Source of the DNA: Linanthus parryae
Taxonomy: Eukaryota > Streptophyta > Magnoliopsida > Ericales > Polemoniaceae
DNA: 64,000 nucleotides
NCBI GenBank assembly: GCA_023055425.1
Contig: JALGPY010000006.1
Location: 69,906,127 to 69,970,126, forward strand
Reading direction: 5' to 3'
Below are positions 34,728-46,752 of the stretch, in pieces. The notes under the pieces are model-generated. The model saw only the letters and a list, made by a program, of their open reading frames with translations. It was not told where the DNA came from and did not search any database. A program made the position numbers and the translations under genes. Positions within the stretch are counted from its first letter, which is position 1, and every line of letters begins with the position of its first letter.

Positions 34728-35113
34728 TCATGGGGTTGGTTGCTGTCTTGCAGTTTGGCATAGTAAAGGGTATTTTTTATTTTTTTAAATCTTTTATCAT
34801 ATTATGAGGGTAATTTGTGTTCTTACACCTAAGTTTAGGGGTAGTTTCTGTTTATTAGCCAAGTCAAGAGCTCCCACATTGGATGACCTTGGCAAGGACG
34901 CAAGCTTAATAAAAGCGATAAGAATGAAGTTCTAGCAAATGATCCTACATATTAAACACATTTAATCACAATTACTTTCACCAACAAAGTTTCTCATGCA
35001 ATATTTAATCCTCATGTCATATCTTCTTGAGTTTGACACGCAATAAATAAAAATCAAAATACAAAAGGCGAGCACGATTGTCTCATGATATACTGATGCC
35101 CTTTTTAGGCTCT
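34728..35113. other. Spacer between kinase copies
   Basis: AT-rich, no feature recognised. Confidence 0.4.
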
Positions 35114-38100
35114 TTAACGAATTTTCTTGGTGGACAAAACCTGATAAACAACTTTCATGGTTGGCCTAGATTGGGGATCTTGATGCAAGCAAGAAATGGC
35201 AAGTTCTAAAACACACTTAGCTAGCTCCTCCACTTGAGAAGATAGCGGCGGCAGGCGTTGGTCTAACATTTCCGTGATCTCTACATCTCCAACACCTGGG
35301 GTTGAAATACTAGTAATTGAATCACCTGGATGCCTTCCTTTCATAACTTCCAACGCCAACACTCCAAAGCTATAGACATCACACTTCTCAGTCACATTCA
35401 TTGTATAAGCAAACTCTGCATCCAACCAAAATGAACACATCTACACAGTGAGACAAAAAGACTGCCCGTCTCTGATAACCAAACCTCGCAGATTTCTAAC
35501 AGTCATGCGTACCTAAAGGAAATACAGAAGCTGATGAACATACAAAAATGATTGTTCTTTTTTACCCGGCGCAACATATAGATAAGTTCCTGCAAATGCA
35601 CTCCAATTAGATGATCATACTTCAGAAGCTTAGCAGTGCCAACGTCTGAAACATGAGCCTCGTATTCCTCATCGATCAGAATGTTCTTGCTCGATATATC
35701 ACGGGGGACGATAGGCGGTAAGCAGTCGTGGTGTATGTAAGACAAAACTCGAGCCATGACCTTAATAATATTCACCCTCCGAAGCCAATCCAATTGCATG
35801 GCTCCTTCATCTCTTCCCAAAATCATATCCAAGCTACCCCTTTCCAAGTACTCATACACCAGCAAAGAATGCTTTGAGTGTGAACAAAACCCAAATAGCC
35901 TAACGATGTTCCGATGTCTCATCTCGGTTAGCGCCGCTACCTCCTTCAGAAAGGCTCTCTGATCAATGCTTCAGGAAACCCATGCATATTCTTCACAGCA
36001 ACAATATTTCTTGCCGAAAGTTCGACCTTGTAGACACTTCCATATGCTCCTTCTCCGATGCAGTAAGTGGCGTCAAAATTCATAGTGGCATTAACTATGT
36101 TGTCGAATAATGCTTTCCCGTCAAATGATAATACTCGTAGTATGTCCTCACGATTATCATCTTGTATTTTCAAATTTCTTTTCTGTCTCCAGTTGAACCA
36201 GTAAAGAACACCCACAAACAGCCCTAGAAGCAGAATTGATCCAGCAAGGGGAAGTGCGATTATAAGACCAAGATCCTGAGCTTGCCTCTTTTTCATCATA
36301 TGTTTTCAAGAATCCAATCCGGAGGTGTTGCCGCACAACCCTTTGTCTCCTTGAAGCGCCTCAAATGGAGCGTTCAAAAAATCTTTGCTTATGGGAATCG
36401 GTCCCTCAAGGTCATTGAAAGATATGTCAATTTGATCTAGCCAAGGCATCTCCTCAAAGTCTTTCGTGATGTGACCGGAGAGGTGGTTGTGGGAAATATT
36501 GAACGACTCCAGACTCTTGAAATTTATGATATTTGATGGTATTTTCTCCGAGAGTGAATTATGGCTGAGGTCGATGCTAGACAATTAAGTTAACTTATCT
36601 AATTTTGACGGAATCATATGGCTAAAATTGCTGTTGCTCAGGTTCAGGTGGTTCACTTTCACACAGTTATCTAACTTGCCTTCTGCAATTGAACCACTTA
36701 ACTTATTCTTGGACAAATCTAGTTGCTCTAGTTCAGTCAAATAGTCAATAATCCAAGTTGTGGTGGTATACCTCCAGAAAGCTTGTTATCATTAAGAAGG
36801 AGCTTGAGAAGAGACTTCATCCCTTTTACCTCTTTGGGAATCTTTCCTACTAAATTGTTTGAAGAAAGATCAAGCCACTGAAGTTCAGCTAATCCTCCAA
36901 AGTTTGGCGGTATTTTACCTGTGATTTTGTTCCCTGCAAATATTATGGTCTTCAAGTTTTTGCATTTCGCCCAGTTCAACGATAGTTCACCATGGAATCT
37001 ATTGTAACTCAAATCCAAGAAATTTAATTTAGGGTATACACCGAAATCTCCACTGATGCTTCCGGTGAGCTGATTTTTTCAATTCGAAACCGGAGTAGGT
37101 CGGGGTAGTTTTTCAAGCTTTCGGGGATTTGGCCTGTGAGTTTGTTCATGCGAAGCGTGAATATTTGAAGTTTTCCACCTTGGCAGATCTGTGGAATGTG
37201 GCCAGACAGTTGATTGTGGTCCAAGAACAAGGTTGCCAAGCTCTTCAATTCTCCTAGTTTTGTGGAATCGCACCCGAAAGGTTGCTGGAACGCAAGTACA
37301 AAGATTCCAGATCGGCCAACTTGCTGATCTGAGGAGGAATCGAACCGTCGATTTGGTTCTCACTCAGATCTAGAACAGCCAGGGATTTCAAGTTCCCTAG
37401 TTCATTGGGTATGGGTCCAGTAAGTTCATTGTAACTCAAGAACAGAATTTTCAGGTTGGTCAAGGTACCGATCCGAGGAGGGATAAAACTGTTGAGTTTG
37501 TTTTCAGTGAGGTATAGATCTGCAAGGGACTTCAAGTTTCCTAGTTCATAGAGAATGGGTCCTGTGAGTTGGTTGCTATGCATTTAGAATATTCAGGTTG
37601 GACAAGTTGCCAATTGAAGAAGGAATTGAACCGTAGAGCTGGTTCGTGCTCAGTTATAGATCAGTCAGGGACTTCAAGTTTCCCAGTTCATCCGGGATGG
37701 GTCCTGTAAGTTGGTTGCTATGCAATATCAGAGCATGCAGGTTGGTCAAGTTGCCAAGTCGAGTAGGAATTGGACCGTATAATCGGTTGTGGCTTAGTAT
37801 GAGATCAGCAAGGGACTTCAAGTTTCCTAGTTTATCAGGAATGGGACCGGCAAGTTGATTAAAATACAGGTTCCAAATTCAAAAGATTTCCCATTCAGGT
37901 GGGATGCTCCCAAAAAACTGATTTGGAGACAAATCAAGATAGATCAATTTGGAGATGTTGCTTATCTGAGGAGGGATGGTTCCAGAGAGTTTGTTCTTGC
38001 TGAGATCAATATATGCAAGATTCAATAATACTGAGAATGGAAACATATAGAGCTTACCCGTGACACCTGCACCCGTGAGGTTCAATCTTGCTACACTTCC

Positions 38101-38223
38101 ATTGGAGTCGCAAGCAACTCCAGGAAAAGTGCATGGGCTTGAACTGGAATCAGCATTTCCAGGAAGAGCCCATGAAGACAGCATAGTGCTGTTTGTACTT
38201 TGGAGGCTGGTTTTCCATTTTAT

Positions 38224-38347
38224 TAATAGTTATAGGACTCTTATGTAAATAATTAGAGGACTAGTTGTATAATTTAGTATTGTATTTTACCTATTTAAGG
38301 GTGTAAATAATCAATGGGAAGGGTACGGAAGATTGCTCCTACTTTCA
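38224..38347 (+). repeat. 5' LTR of element C (124 bp)
   Basis: Directly followed by TGGTATCAGAGCC. TATTTAAG at 38292-38299 may be the core promoter. Confidence 0.92.
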
Positions 38348-38360
38348 TGGTATCAGAGCC
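38348..38360 (+). promoter_or_regulatory. Primer binding site of element C
   Basis: TGGTATCAGAGCC, matching the plant initiator tRNA-Met primer site, with no spacer after the LTR. Confidence 0.93.
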
Positions 38361-39036
38361 CTACCTTTGCCTCTGATTTTTCTTCCCTTCGTCATCGTCG
38401 TTCATCGCCGTCCACGTCGTCCTCGTCCTCTGCTGGGTCGTCGTACACTGCGACAAAATTAGTCCTCAAAACCGCCGCTCACTGCGACGGTGACCCACTG
38501 CGTCACTTTCCCGATCGACTTCTCTGCGAACGAAGTTCGGACGCCCCCAAACGCGCCTCCAGAAGTCGCGTTCTTCACTTCGGCTCCAGACCATCGGCTC
38601 GTCGGCTCGGCTTCTCGGCTTCAACGGCTCGTCTTCTCAGCTTCCGAAGCCGCATCTAGCATCCTCTCCTCTTACCGCCGGCATTCTTCACAGACCCGTA
38701 TTGTCAGAGACCTGGTCAGAAGTCACGAGAACCACCAGAGATCGTCCCCCTCTGCGCCCATCGCCGATCGACCACTGCGCCGTTGACCACTGTGATCTGC
38801 TCGCCACTGCCTCACAATCGGACATCAATCTCGCGACTTGCTTTGTGGGTTACAAATCCACAGTGGGTCAATTTCTTTTGAACTCCTTCTGTGTTTCAGA
38901 TCCACTTTTGTGTTTTGTGGGTTACAAACGGTGGACTTGCTTTGTGACTCTCAAGGAATCTTTTTGGACTTTTTATTTTGCTCCTTGGAATCTTCACTGA
39001 AAATTTATATAGTGCTTCTCTTCCTCGTCCTCCGTC
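38361..39036 (+). other. Element C leader where gag would be expected
   Basis: About 680 bp, GC-rich in its first 450 bp, with no frame resembling copia gag. A short sequence (TTTGTGGGTTACAAA) is repeated at 38843 and 38917. It may be a true leader with gag deleted further on, or unrelated sequence. Confidence 0.5.
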
Positions 39037-42000
39037 ATGTCAACTGTCAAGCAAACCACTGCTCCTCACCTAGCACGCCGAGGTAATAGCAATCATCGAC
39101 AGTTTGGTCGAAAAGGTCGGATACACACTCAACGGCACCCACAGCAACACCCTGTCTCCCCTCACGGCAATTGGGTGTGGTGTCCTGCCCCATCGTCCCC
39201 GATTGCTCCGTCAGGCCCCTATCACCCGACACCGGATTGGACACGGTCAGGACCCTCTCAGCCTACAGTTACGTCAGGTATTCTTGGTCCAGGACCTTCT
39301 CAGCAGGGCCTCACAGTCTCTTCTGCCTACCCGCCTGCTACTGATTTGGGATCTAAGTTCTCTGGCATGAAACTCAACGTTCCGGATCAGACTTGGTATC
39401 TTGATTCCGGCGCATCTGCTCATCTCACTTCACAGTCAGGTATACTCTCCTCTCTCTCGTCATCTTGTCCTTTTCCTAACATACTTGTGGGAAACGGCTC
39501 TAGCATTCCAGTGAAAGGATCTGGCAATCACACCCTTACCACCAACTCCCGTTCCCTTCACCTTAGAAATGTCTTACTCACCCCAAACGTTATCAAAAAC
39601 CTAGTTTCTGTTCGTCAATTCACTACTGACAACAATGTTTCCGTTGAGTTTGACCCTTTTGGTTTTTCTGTAAAGGACCTACAATCGGGAGCTCTTTTAC
39701 AGAGGAGCAACAGTTCGGGTGATCTCTATCCATTCCAGTCTGTCTCACCACCGTCGTCTGCTGTCTCTTTTGCTGCCTCTCCTGCTTCTGTTTGGCACAA
39801 CCGCCTTGGTCATCCCGGGCGTCTAGTTTTAGATTCGCTTCGTAGTAGTCATTTCATTTCTTGTAGTAGGCATAATTCAGAAGCTCTTTGTCATGCTTGT
39901 CAAATTAGTAAACACGTGCGTTTGCCTTTTTCACCATCTACTTCTTCTACTTCTCGTCCATTTGACATTGTTCACAGTGATCTATGGACATCTCCGGTCT
40001 TAAGCAAATCGCACTACAAATACTACCTACTACTATTAGATGACTATACCCATTTTCTCTGGGTTTTCCCACTTAAACAGAAAAGCGAAGCGATATCAAA
40101 ATTTAAACAATTCACTACTTTTGTACAAACTCAATTTGAGCGACCCATCAAAACTTTTCAATGTGACCTTGGTGGAGAATTCGATAATGGCTCTTTTCAC
40201 TCTCATGCCATTAATCATGGACTTGTCTTCCGGTTTGCGTGTCCTCAGACGTCATCTCAAAATGGCAAAGCTGAACGCATGATTCGTCGAATCAATGACA
40301 TCAGTCGTGCCCTCCTAGCTCAGGCCTCCCTTCCAGCCTCTTTCTGGGTTGAGTCTCTTCTGACTGCTGTCTACCTTCATAACATTCTTCCCACCAAAGT
40401 CCTTGGCAACAATATTCCTACTGTTGCCCTCTACCATCGCTCCCCATCCTATGAGCATCTCCGCACGTTCGGATGCTTGTGTTACCCGAACCTCTATGCC
40501 ACCTCACCTCACAAGCTTGCACCACGTTCTGTTCGATGTGTCTTTCTGGGATACCCTCTTAATCATCGTGGGTACAGGTGTCTAGACTTGAGTACTGGTC
40601 GGGTTCACACTTCCCGTCATGTCACATTTGATGAGACGGTGTTTCCTTTCTCCACTCCTGGGTCTGTGTCTCCCTCTGTTCACAGGACGTCTGATCCCGA
40701 TGACAGTCTTCCGTCTCCCCTTTTCACTCATCGTGCTCATAACCCTGTGACACACACACCCTCACCCATCCCTCCTAGGGCATCCACATCACCACCCGCA
40801 CCTACTAGGGCACCCACACAGCTTTCCCCGTCCAGGACCCTTGTGGAACCTTTTCCTCAGCACTACGTCCGTCGATCTGTGTCCACTCGCCCTCCTCCTG
40901 TACCCTCTGTGTCTGTGTTACCTGACCCCCCTGAGTCATCCACACCGAGCCCAGTGGCCACTTCTCCTCCCCCTCTCTCTCCTCAGATGACTACCAGATC
41001 CATGCATGGCATAGTCAAACCAGTCACCCGTCTCACGTTAGCGGCCCAACTACCAGACCCCATATCGCCCCTTCCCAAATCCCCCATCCTAGCCTTGTCG
41101 GATCCTCACTGGAAAGCGGCCATGGATGATGAGTTTGGAGCTATGGTTACGAACCACACTTGGGATCTGGTTCCTCGCCCGGCAGGGGCTAATGTTCTGC
41201 GATCTATGTGGCTCTTTCGCCACAAGTTTCGCGCTGATGGTAGTCTGCAGCGCTATAAGGCGCGATTGGTAGCTAATGGGAAGTCCCAGATGGTTGGGAT
41301 TGATTGTGAGGAGACTTTCAGCTCGGTTGTCAAACCGACCACCATCCGTACAGTTCTCAGCATTGCCGTCACGCGCTCTTGGCCTATCCGTCAGCTGGAT
41401 GTCAAGAACGCTTTTCTTCATGGTGATCTCTCTGAGACGGTATACATGCATCAGCCCCCTGGCTACCGTGACACGCGTCATCCTGACTTTGTTTGCCGGT
41501 TACGCAAATCCTTATATGGTCTGAAGCAGGCTCCACGTGCTTGGTTTCAGCGATTTGCCACCGTCCTCACACAGACCATCGGTTTCTCTGGTTGCTCCTG
41601 CGATGAGTCTCTCTTCGTCTACAGCCGTGGCTCGGACATCGTCTATCTCCTGCTCTATGTGGATGATATCGTCATCACTGGGTCGTCTCCGGTTGTCTTG
41701 GATCAGATTATCTCCCAGCTCTCTGGAGAGTTTGCTATGACTGACCTGGGCCATCTGCATCATTTTCTGGGCATCGCTGTCACCCGTGATTCGTCTGGCC
41801 TGTTCCTGTCTCAGCATCAGTATGCGACCGAGATTCTTCGTCGTGCCTCTATGTCGACCTGTAAGTCTACTGCCACCCCTGTTGAGGTCGGGAGTAAACT
41901 CACAGCCACATCTGGCCCACCGGTTGCTGATCCTACACTATACCGCAGCCTTGCTGGGGCCTTGCAGTACCTCACGTTCACTCGACCAGACATCCAGTTT

Positions 42001-42225
42001 GCCGTTCAGCAGGTCTGTCTCTTCATGCACGATCCCCGTGAGCCGCACTTTCATGCCCTGAAGCGTATCTTGCGCTACGTCAGTGGGACACTAGAGTATG
42101 GTCTTCGACTCTCTGCCTCCGCTGCTGATTCCCTCACCGCCTACACGACGCAGATTGGGCTGGTTGTCCGGACACGCGCCGCTCCACTTCTGGTTACTGT
42201 GTCTTCTATGGAGACAATCTTTTGA
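39037..42225 (+). pseudogene. Element C protease-integrase-reverse transcriptase ORF (1062 codons), frameshifted before RNase H ends
   Basis: From the ATG at 39037 a short Arg/Gln/Pro-rich linker (about 110 residues, no CCHC knuckle) leads to protease (WYLDSGASAHLTS, near residue 120), GAG-pre-integrase (VWHNRLGHPG, CHAC), integrase core (HSDLWTSP, DDYTHFLW, CDLGGEF, SSQNGKAERM), a Pro/Ser/Thr-rich spacer and reverse transcriptase ([31 protein letters not shown]). RNase H starts normally, but one base is missing near 42147, so the frame runs to a stop at 42225 just after the first RNase H acidic motif would occur. The integrase motif reads CDLGGEF rather than the usual C-D-N/R-G-x-E-F. All other pol motifs look sound. 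Confidence 0.92.
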
Positions 42226-42620
42226 GTTGGTCGTCCAAGCGACAGGCCACAGTATCTCGTTCTAGTGCTGAGGCTGAGTATCGCGGTGTTGCTAACGCCG
42301 TCTCCGAACTCTGCTGGGTTCGGAATTTGCTTCTTCAGCTTCGGGTTGCCCCGCCTCGGGCCACCGTCGTGTATTGCGACAATGTGAGTGCTGTCTATCT
42401 CTCTGGTAATCCTGTTCAGCATCAGCGCACTAAGCATGTTGAGATTGATCTCCACTTCGTTCGTGAGAAGGTTCGTTTGGGTCAGCTTCGCGTGTTGCAC
42501 ATTCCAGCAGATTATCAGTATGCCGACATCTTCACCAAGGGTCTTCCTCGGCCATTGTTCCAGAGCTTCCGTTCCAGTCTCAGTGTTGGCACGCCTACAG
42601 TTTCGACTGCGGGGGAGTAA
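42222..42620 (+). pseudogene. Element C RNase H, C-terminal part in shifted frame
   Basis: The rest of copia RNase H, in the frame left by the base loss near 42147: SWSSKRQATVSRSSAEAEYR, CDNVSAVYLSGNPVQHQRTK, HFVREKV and DIFTKGL, ending in a TAA at 42618-42620 that overlaps the start of the 3' LTR. Confidence 0.92.
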
Positions 42621-42740
42621 TAGTTATAGGACTCTTATGTAAATAATTAGAGGACTAGTTGTATAATTTAGTATTGTATTTTACCTATTTAAGGGTGTAA
42701 ATAATAATGGGAAGGGTACGGAAGATTGCTCCTACTTTCA
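42618..42740 (+). repeat. 3' LTR of element C (123 bp)
   Basis: Identical to the 5' LTR except for one missing C near 42706; preceded by purine run GCGGGGGAG. Confidence 0.92.
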
Positions 42741-42865
42741 TTTATAAGAGCTTTGACTTCTTCCGCAGAATTTTCAGAATGAGAAATAGTTGGTGATGAA
42801 AACAGATTAATAACAAGAAGCAGAAACAAGGAAAGTGGGAAGTATGATGTATTAAGATGATCCAT

Positions 42866-43219
42866 CTCGCTTACCCTGACCAATTCTAGTAGTTCCTGAA
42901 GGCACTTTATATATGTATGCAAAGATGAATTAACCCATGTAGTTAAATGGCTTTGGACATACACAACTGGAGGAGTTGGATCCATGTAGCAACCTCTAGT
43001 TAAGCTGGTAAAAGGCGACTTTGATGTGTTTGGTCACCTAGTAAAATTACTTGTAATGAATCTCAGAGTTGCTGAACTTCAGGTCAACTATTTAAGTAAA
43101 TGAAACCAACTGAATAATAATTATTTTTACAAATTTGACTTTTTTCAATTTGTATAGTTAATATAAAACACTTGTTGCGAGGAACTTGATGCTTGAATGA
43201 TTGAAAATTTGAATCATCG
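42866..43219. other. 5' flank of the kinase pseudogene
   Basis: AT-rich, no separate feature recognised. Confidence 0.4.
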
Positions 43220-43221
43220 TA

Positions 43222-43481
43222 CTACCTCCGTTTCTTCTCTATCACACCGGTTTGACTTTTTGACTCGTATTTGAGTCATTTTGACCGGGTGGTTTGGATA
43301 GCAAAACGATGCGATTTTTTGACAATTTTTTCACCGTGTTATAGAGCAACTTTTACTCTATATCCCCATGAAAAAATTATCAAAAAATCGGATCGTTTTG
43401 CTACACAAATCACCGGGTCAAAGTGACCCAGTGAATAGTGACAAAAGTCAAAATGGTGTGATAGAGAAGAAACGGAGGTAG
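43222..43481. mobile_element. Stowaway-like MITE (260 bp)
   Basis: Inverted ends begin CTACCTCCGTTTCTTCTCTA and pair almost perfectly over about 38 bp. TA duplications flank both sides (43220-43221, 43482-43483). The CTCCGT-type end, TA target and size fit a Tc1/mariner-derived Stowaway element; no coding capacity. Confidence 0.88.
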
Positions 43482-43483
43482 TA

Positions 43484-45114
43484 TAAAGTTGCAGTTTGTC
43501 GGCAATAATTTATGCACAGGTATAATAATGATTGCAAGTTGAAATTCCAGATTCTTTTGTCCCTTCCCTTTCATGTTGGTTAGTTTAAGGGAAGACTAAA
43601 GCTTTAGATCTACCAAAATAACATGCTGCTCATTAAAGGAACTCAAATAACAACTTAATAAAATACGTCAGCAATTAATATGTTCTCCACCGTTCTTTTG
43701 TTTTGGGATCCGACTCCAAAGTTCAGCTGTAAGCCTACTGCTACCAGCGTACCAGGTTATTATCTAGTTTATCATGCCTATATAAATGTCGAATCTCCAC
43801 CACATAATCTTTTCCTTTTGCAAGTGCTAGCATGAGCAGATACGAGGGGCATAGAGCTCCTTTTGTAGACTACTATGTATTTCAGTACAACATGACTCCA
43901 GGCCTACGTTTACAAGAACAAATCATGATAAAAGTACAAGTACGGAATTGCCCTTTCTTACTTTTGACATCTCCATTATTTTTTAATGATAAATCATTTC
44001 GAAGACCTTTGGTGACCTGTAACATGAAAGTGGGTGTTTGAATTATTTTTTTTCTTACTATTATTATTTTATTATTATATCTTTTGGCATATTTGAATGT
44101 GTGGTTAAGATAGGAGAGTGTCTCTCCACAACTCAACTCACATTGCAAAAAGCAAAAGACTAAAAACCAAAAAACCGTTCGTCCAATGTCCAAACTACTA
44201 GATTAATTTATAAAAACATCTTTCTAGGTTTATCATTCCGTTATCTATTTTCGCACCATTCAATTCTTTATTAACTATGTTTGCAACAGCCAACTAGGAA
44301 GTCGCAAGTCTTTTGTCCCTCCCTTTTCGGAGTTAGTAATTAAAGGGAAAACCTTAGACTCCAGTGACTAATTAAAGGAATCTGATGAACAACGTTATAG
44401 ACTACATACAGTCAATAATGAAATGACGATTCCAGCTTTATTTACTACAGATTTCACATCACCTCATTGATTGATGCCACTACACTATCAATATTATATC
44501 AACTTATTGGATTGCAGCGCCATTGATTTTACAAGATCAAGCGCATTGAAATTGTTAATTTTACTGAGATGCCATATTCTGTGTAATGTTAATATGATGT
44601 GGATGCATTTAGGTAAGTGCGTATTGTTTGGAATTCAGTTTTTATATATTTACAATGTTTCATGTCCAAATTTGTCTACACTCGTATGCAATGGAATATT
44701 TTTTATTTTTTTTTTATCTTACATCTGTTTGTCCATTTTCTTTACCTGAGCATGAGAGTCTAGCTGTGTAATACCCATTAAGAGAAACTTTAGTATTCAC
44801 TTTTAATCTTATCTTTCAGTTTTAGTTCTCAAGATATCAGTAATTACTTTCTAATGATAAATTTTCTTGAAAAGAGTGCGAGGCGCTGATGTGCTCCAGT
44901 ATCTCAAAATTTAGATGCTGAAATGCTGGGGTAAAGAAAAAGGTATATTCTTATAGAATATTCCACACAGAAAATTTGGCATATTCAACGTAGGACAAAC
45001 CTCAACAGGCCCACGAGATTAAGTTGCTGAGATTGTGAAAAAAGCCAATGAATTCTGCAAAACTTGTACTGTTAGCTGATGACCTTTCCTTGTAGTTAAA
45101 GGGATGCTTGTAAT
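43484..45114. other. Upstream region of kinase copy 2, no gene recognised
   Basis: AT-rich. 44270-44510 resembles 33860-34090 upstream of the intact kinase (part of the duplicated segment). Short ORFs here have no recognisable content. Confidence 0.45.
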
Positions 45115-46744
45115 TAGGGGTGTTCGCGGGGCGGTTTGGGCGGGTGAAACCCATATTTCTCCCCCAACCTAACTACCACTCCGTTCCCTCTCTTTCTCCC
45201 CCTTTCTATTTTGGTACGTTCCCTTTCTTTCTCCCCCTTTCCTCTTTTGGTAAGTTTAATGATGGACAATGACAAATTTACCCTCACAATTAATACCCCA
45301 CCTTCCATTTCTACCTACCAGCCCACCCATTTTTTTCTCTAAAAAAACCCTACTACCCATTATCTTATCCCCTCCATTTCATTATCACCACACAATTACA
45401 GAGAGAGGAGGATAGAGAGAGAAAGATGCAGCCGGAAGTGCAAGAGAGAAAGCTCGAGAGGTGAAGAAGGGGACGACGAAGCGGGGAAAGAGACCAACAC
45501 CGTCCTCACCTCTTGTAGTCCACACCAATACGGGCTTATCGATTTCTTCACAGCCCTCACCATTGAATGGGTCGAGGAGGCGCCATTGAAGTTGGTACTT
45601 GATTTCTTCACAACGCCGGTGGAGGAGGTGCTGGTGAAGTTGTCGACAAACCCTCAGAGTGTGGCGGATCTGGCGGATCAGTGACCGGTGGAGGAGGCGG
45701 ATCTGTCTCTCTGGCGAGGAGGCATGAGAAGGCGGCGATGGTGGCGACTGGGTCTGTCCTCTCCGGCGACCACAGCTGTGTGTTGTTCTTCTTCTTCCTC
45801 TTCTTCTTTTCCTCTTCACTTCTTCATCTGTTTTTTTTTTTTTTTCTTCAATTTGTAATTTTTTCTTAGATTTGTGATTACACTTTTGTTTCTGTAAATA
45901 TATAATTATTGGATCTGTTGAATGTGTTGTTGGCGGTGGTTTTTGTCTGGTGGTTGTGGAGGTCTGGTGGTGGTGGTGGTGGTGGAGGAGGTCTGGTGAG
46001 GTAGAGAGAGAAATGGGATAGAAGAGGGATATCAGAAGAAGTGAGGGGTAAGACAGGAAAAAGGCCACTTTTCTTAATTCCCGAGCTTTCTCCCAGGGGG
46101 AGAAAGAAAGGGAACAGAGTGGTACCTCGGGTTGGAAAAATATCTACCCAAACTTAACCAAGTAACCGATGGACCCAAACCTAACCGATCATTTCGGCTC
46201 GGCTCGGTTCGACTCGGTTTGGGCGGGTTTTTTTCTAATAAAATGTTGGTGGATATCCGTTAGAATCACAAACTCAATTATACGATGGATGAAAAATTAG
46301 CAGGAAGTCTTACTCTCGCAAATTTTCTTCAAATTAATTTCTACTATTACTATAAACTTTCTTCATAGTCCATATTATTATTTTTCCATGGGACATTTGG
46401 AGAAGGAAAAAAGTTTATAATGGCTAATTGCATAAATTAATATATGTGGCAAAGATGTAGTAAATTATGTATTGACTCATTCTATAATTAGTCATTTGAA
46501 TAAGTGTATTATGTTAAAATTATATACTTACTATGATATAAAAAAATGTGTGCTCATGTTGGGCGGGGCGGTTTGGGGCTAACCGGCCGAAACATTTTGA
46601 AAACCATGATCAATCGATATTTGGGAGGGTTGAAATTATTCATACCCAAAATCGATCATTTATCCCCAATGTCTTTACATTTCGGGTAGGTTTGGCTAGG
46701 ACCGGCCGGTTTGGGCGGGTTGCTCGGGTTTTTGAACACCCCTA
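45115..46744. mobile_element. Element F: hAT non-autonomous transposon (1630 bp with insert)
   Basis: Ends TAGGGGTGTTCG and TTGAACACCCCTA are inverted, and the perfect 8-bp target duplication CTTGTAAT flanks them (45107-45114, 46745-46752). GGGCGGG-type subterminal repeats occur near both ends and inside (46195-46225, 46560-46580), typical of hAT elements. No transposase. Without nested element G1 it is about 0.68 kb. Confidence 0.88.
45174..46124. mobile_element. Element G1: second copy of the G TIR family, nested in F
   Basis: Starts TACCACTCCGTTCCC and ends GGGAACAGAGTGGTA; the inverted ends (about 30 bp, including a CTTTCTTTCTCCCCC block) match those of G0. The interior again looks like a plant 5' exon with purine-rich repeats. 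Flanks CAACCTAAC and CCTCGGGTT show no target duplication. Confidence 0.7.
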
Positions 46745-46752
46745 CTTGTAAT

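Larger units (their letters stand above)
38224..42740 (+). mobile_element. Element C: gag-less Ty1/copia retrotransposon with short LTRs (4517 bp)
   Basis: Two LTRs of 124 and 123 bp differ by a single 1-bp indel. They begin TAATAGTTATAGG and end CTACTTTCA, so the termini are TA..CA instead of TG..CA. The perfect 5-bp target duplication TTTAT (38219-38223, 42741-42745) fixes these ends. The primer site follows the 5' LTR directly and the purine run GCGGGGGAG precedes the 3' LTR. Pol is almost open, but no gag core or CCHC knuckle is present. It lies opposite in strand to the kinase pseudogene it interrupts. The insertion is recent judging by LTR identity. Confidence 0.95.
35114..42865 (-). 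pseudogene. LRR receptor-like kinase pseudogene (tandem copy 2), split by element C
   Basis: Homologous over its whole length to the gene at 30799-33763. The ATG at 42865 and signal peptide (MDHLNTSYFPLSLFLLLVI) are intact; copia element C then interrupts at K-A-L-I, and the N-cap (CTFPGVAC) and LRRs resume at 38223. The LRR region is cut into frames at 38184-37879, 37583-37254, 37248-37024, 37018-36737 and 36584-36306; the membrane span and kinase N-lobe are at 36299-35946 (GEGAYGSV, VAVKN), the C-lobe at 35922-35503 and 35440-35114. Catalytic motifs have decayed: HRD is PRD and DFG is DVG. With many frameshifts besides the insertion it was probably already dead. The two pieces join in frame at the insertion point if C and one TTTAT are removed. 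Confidence 0.92.
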
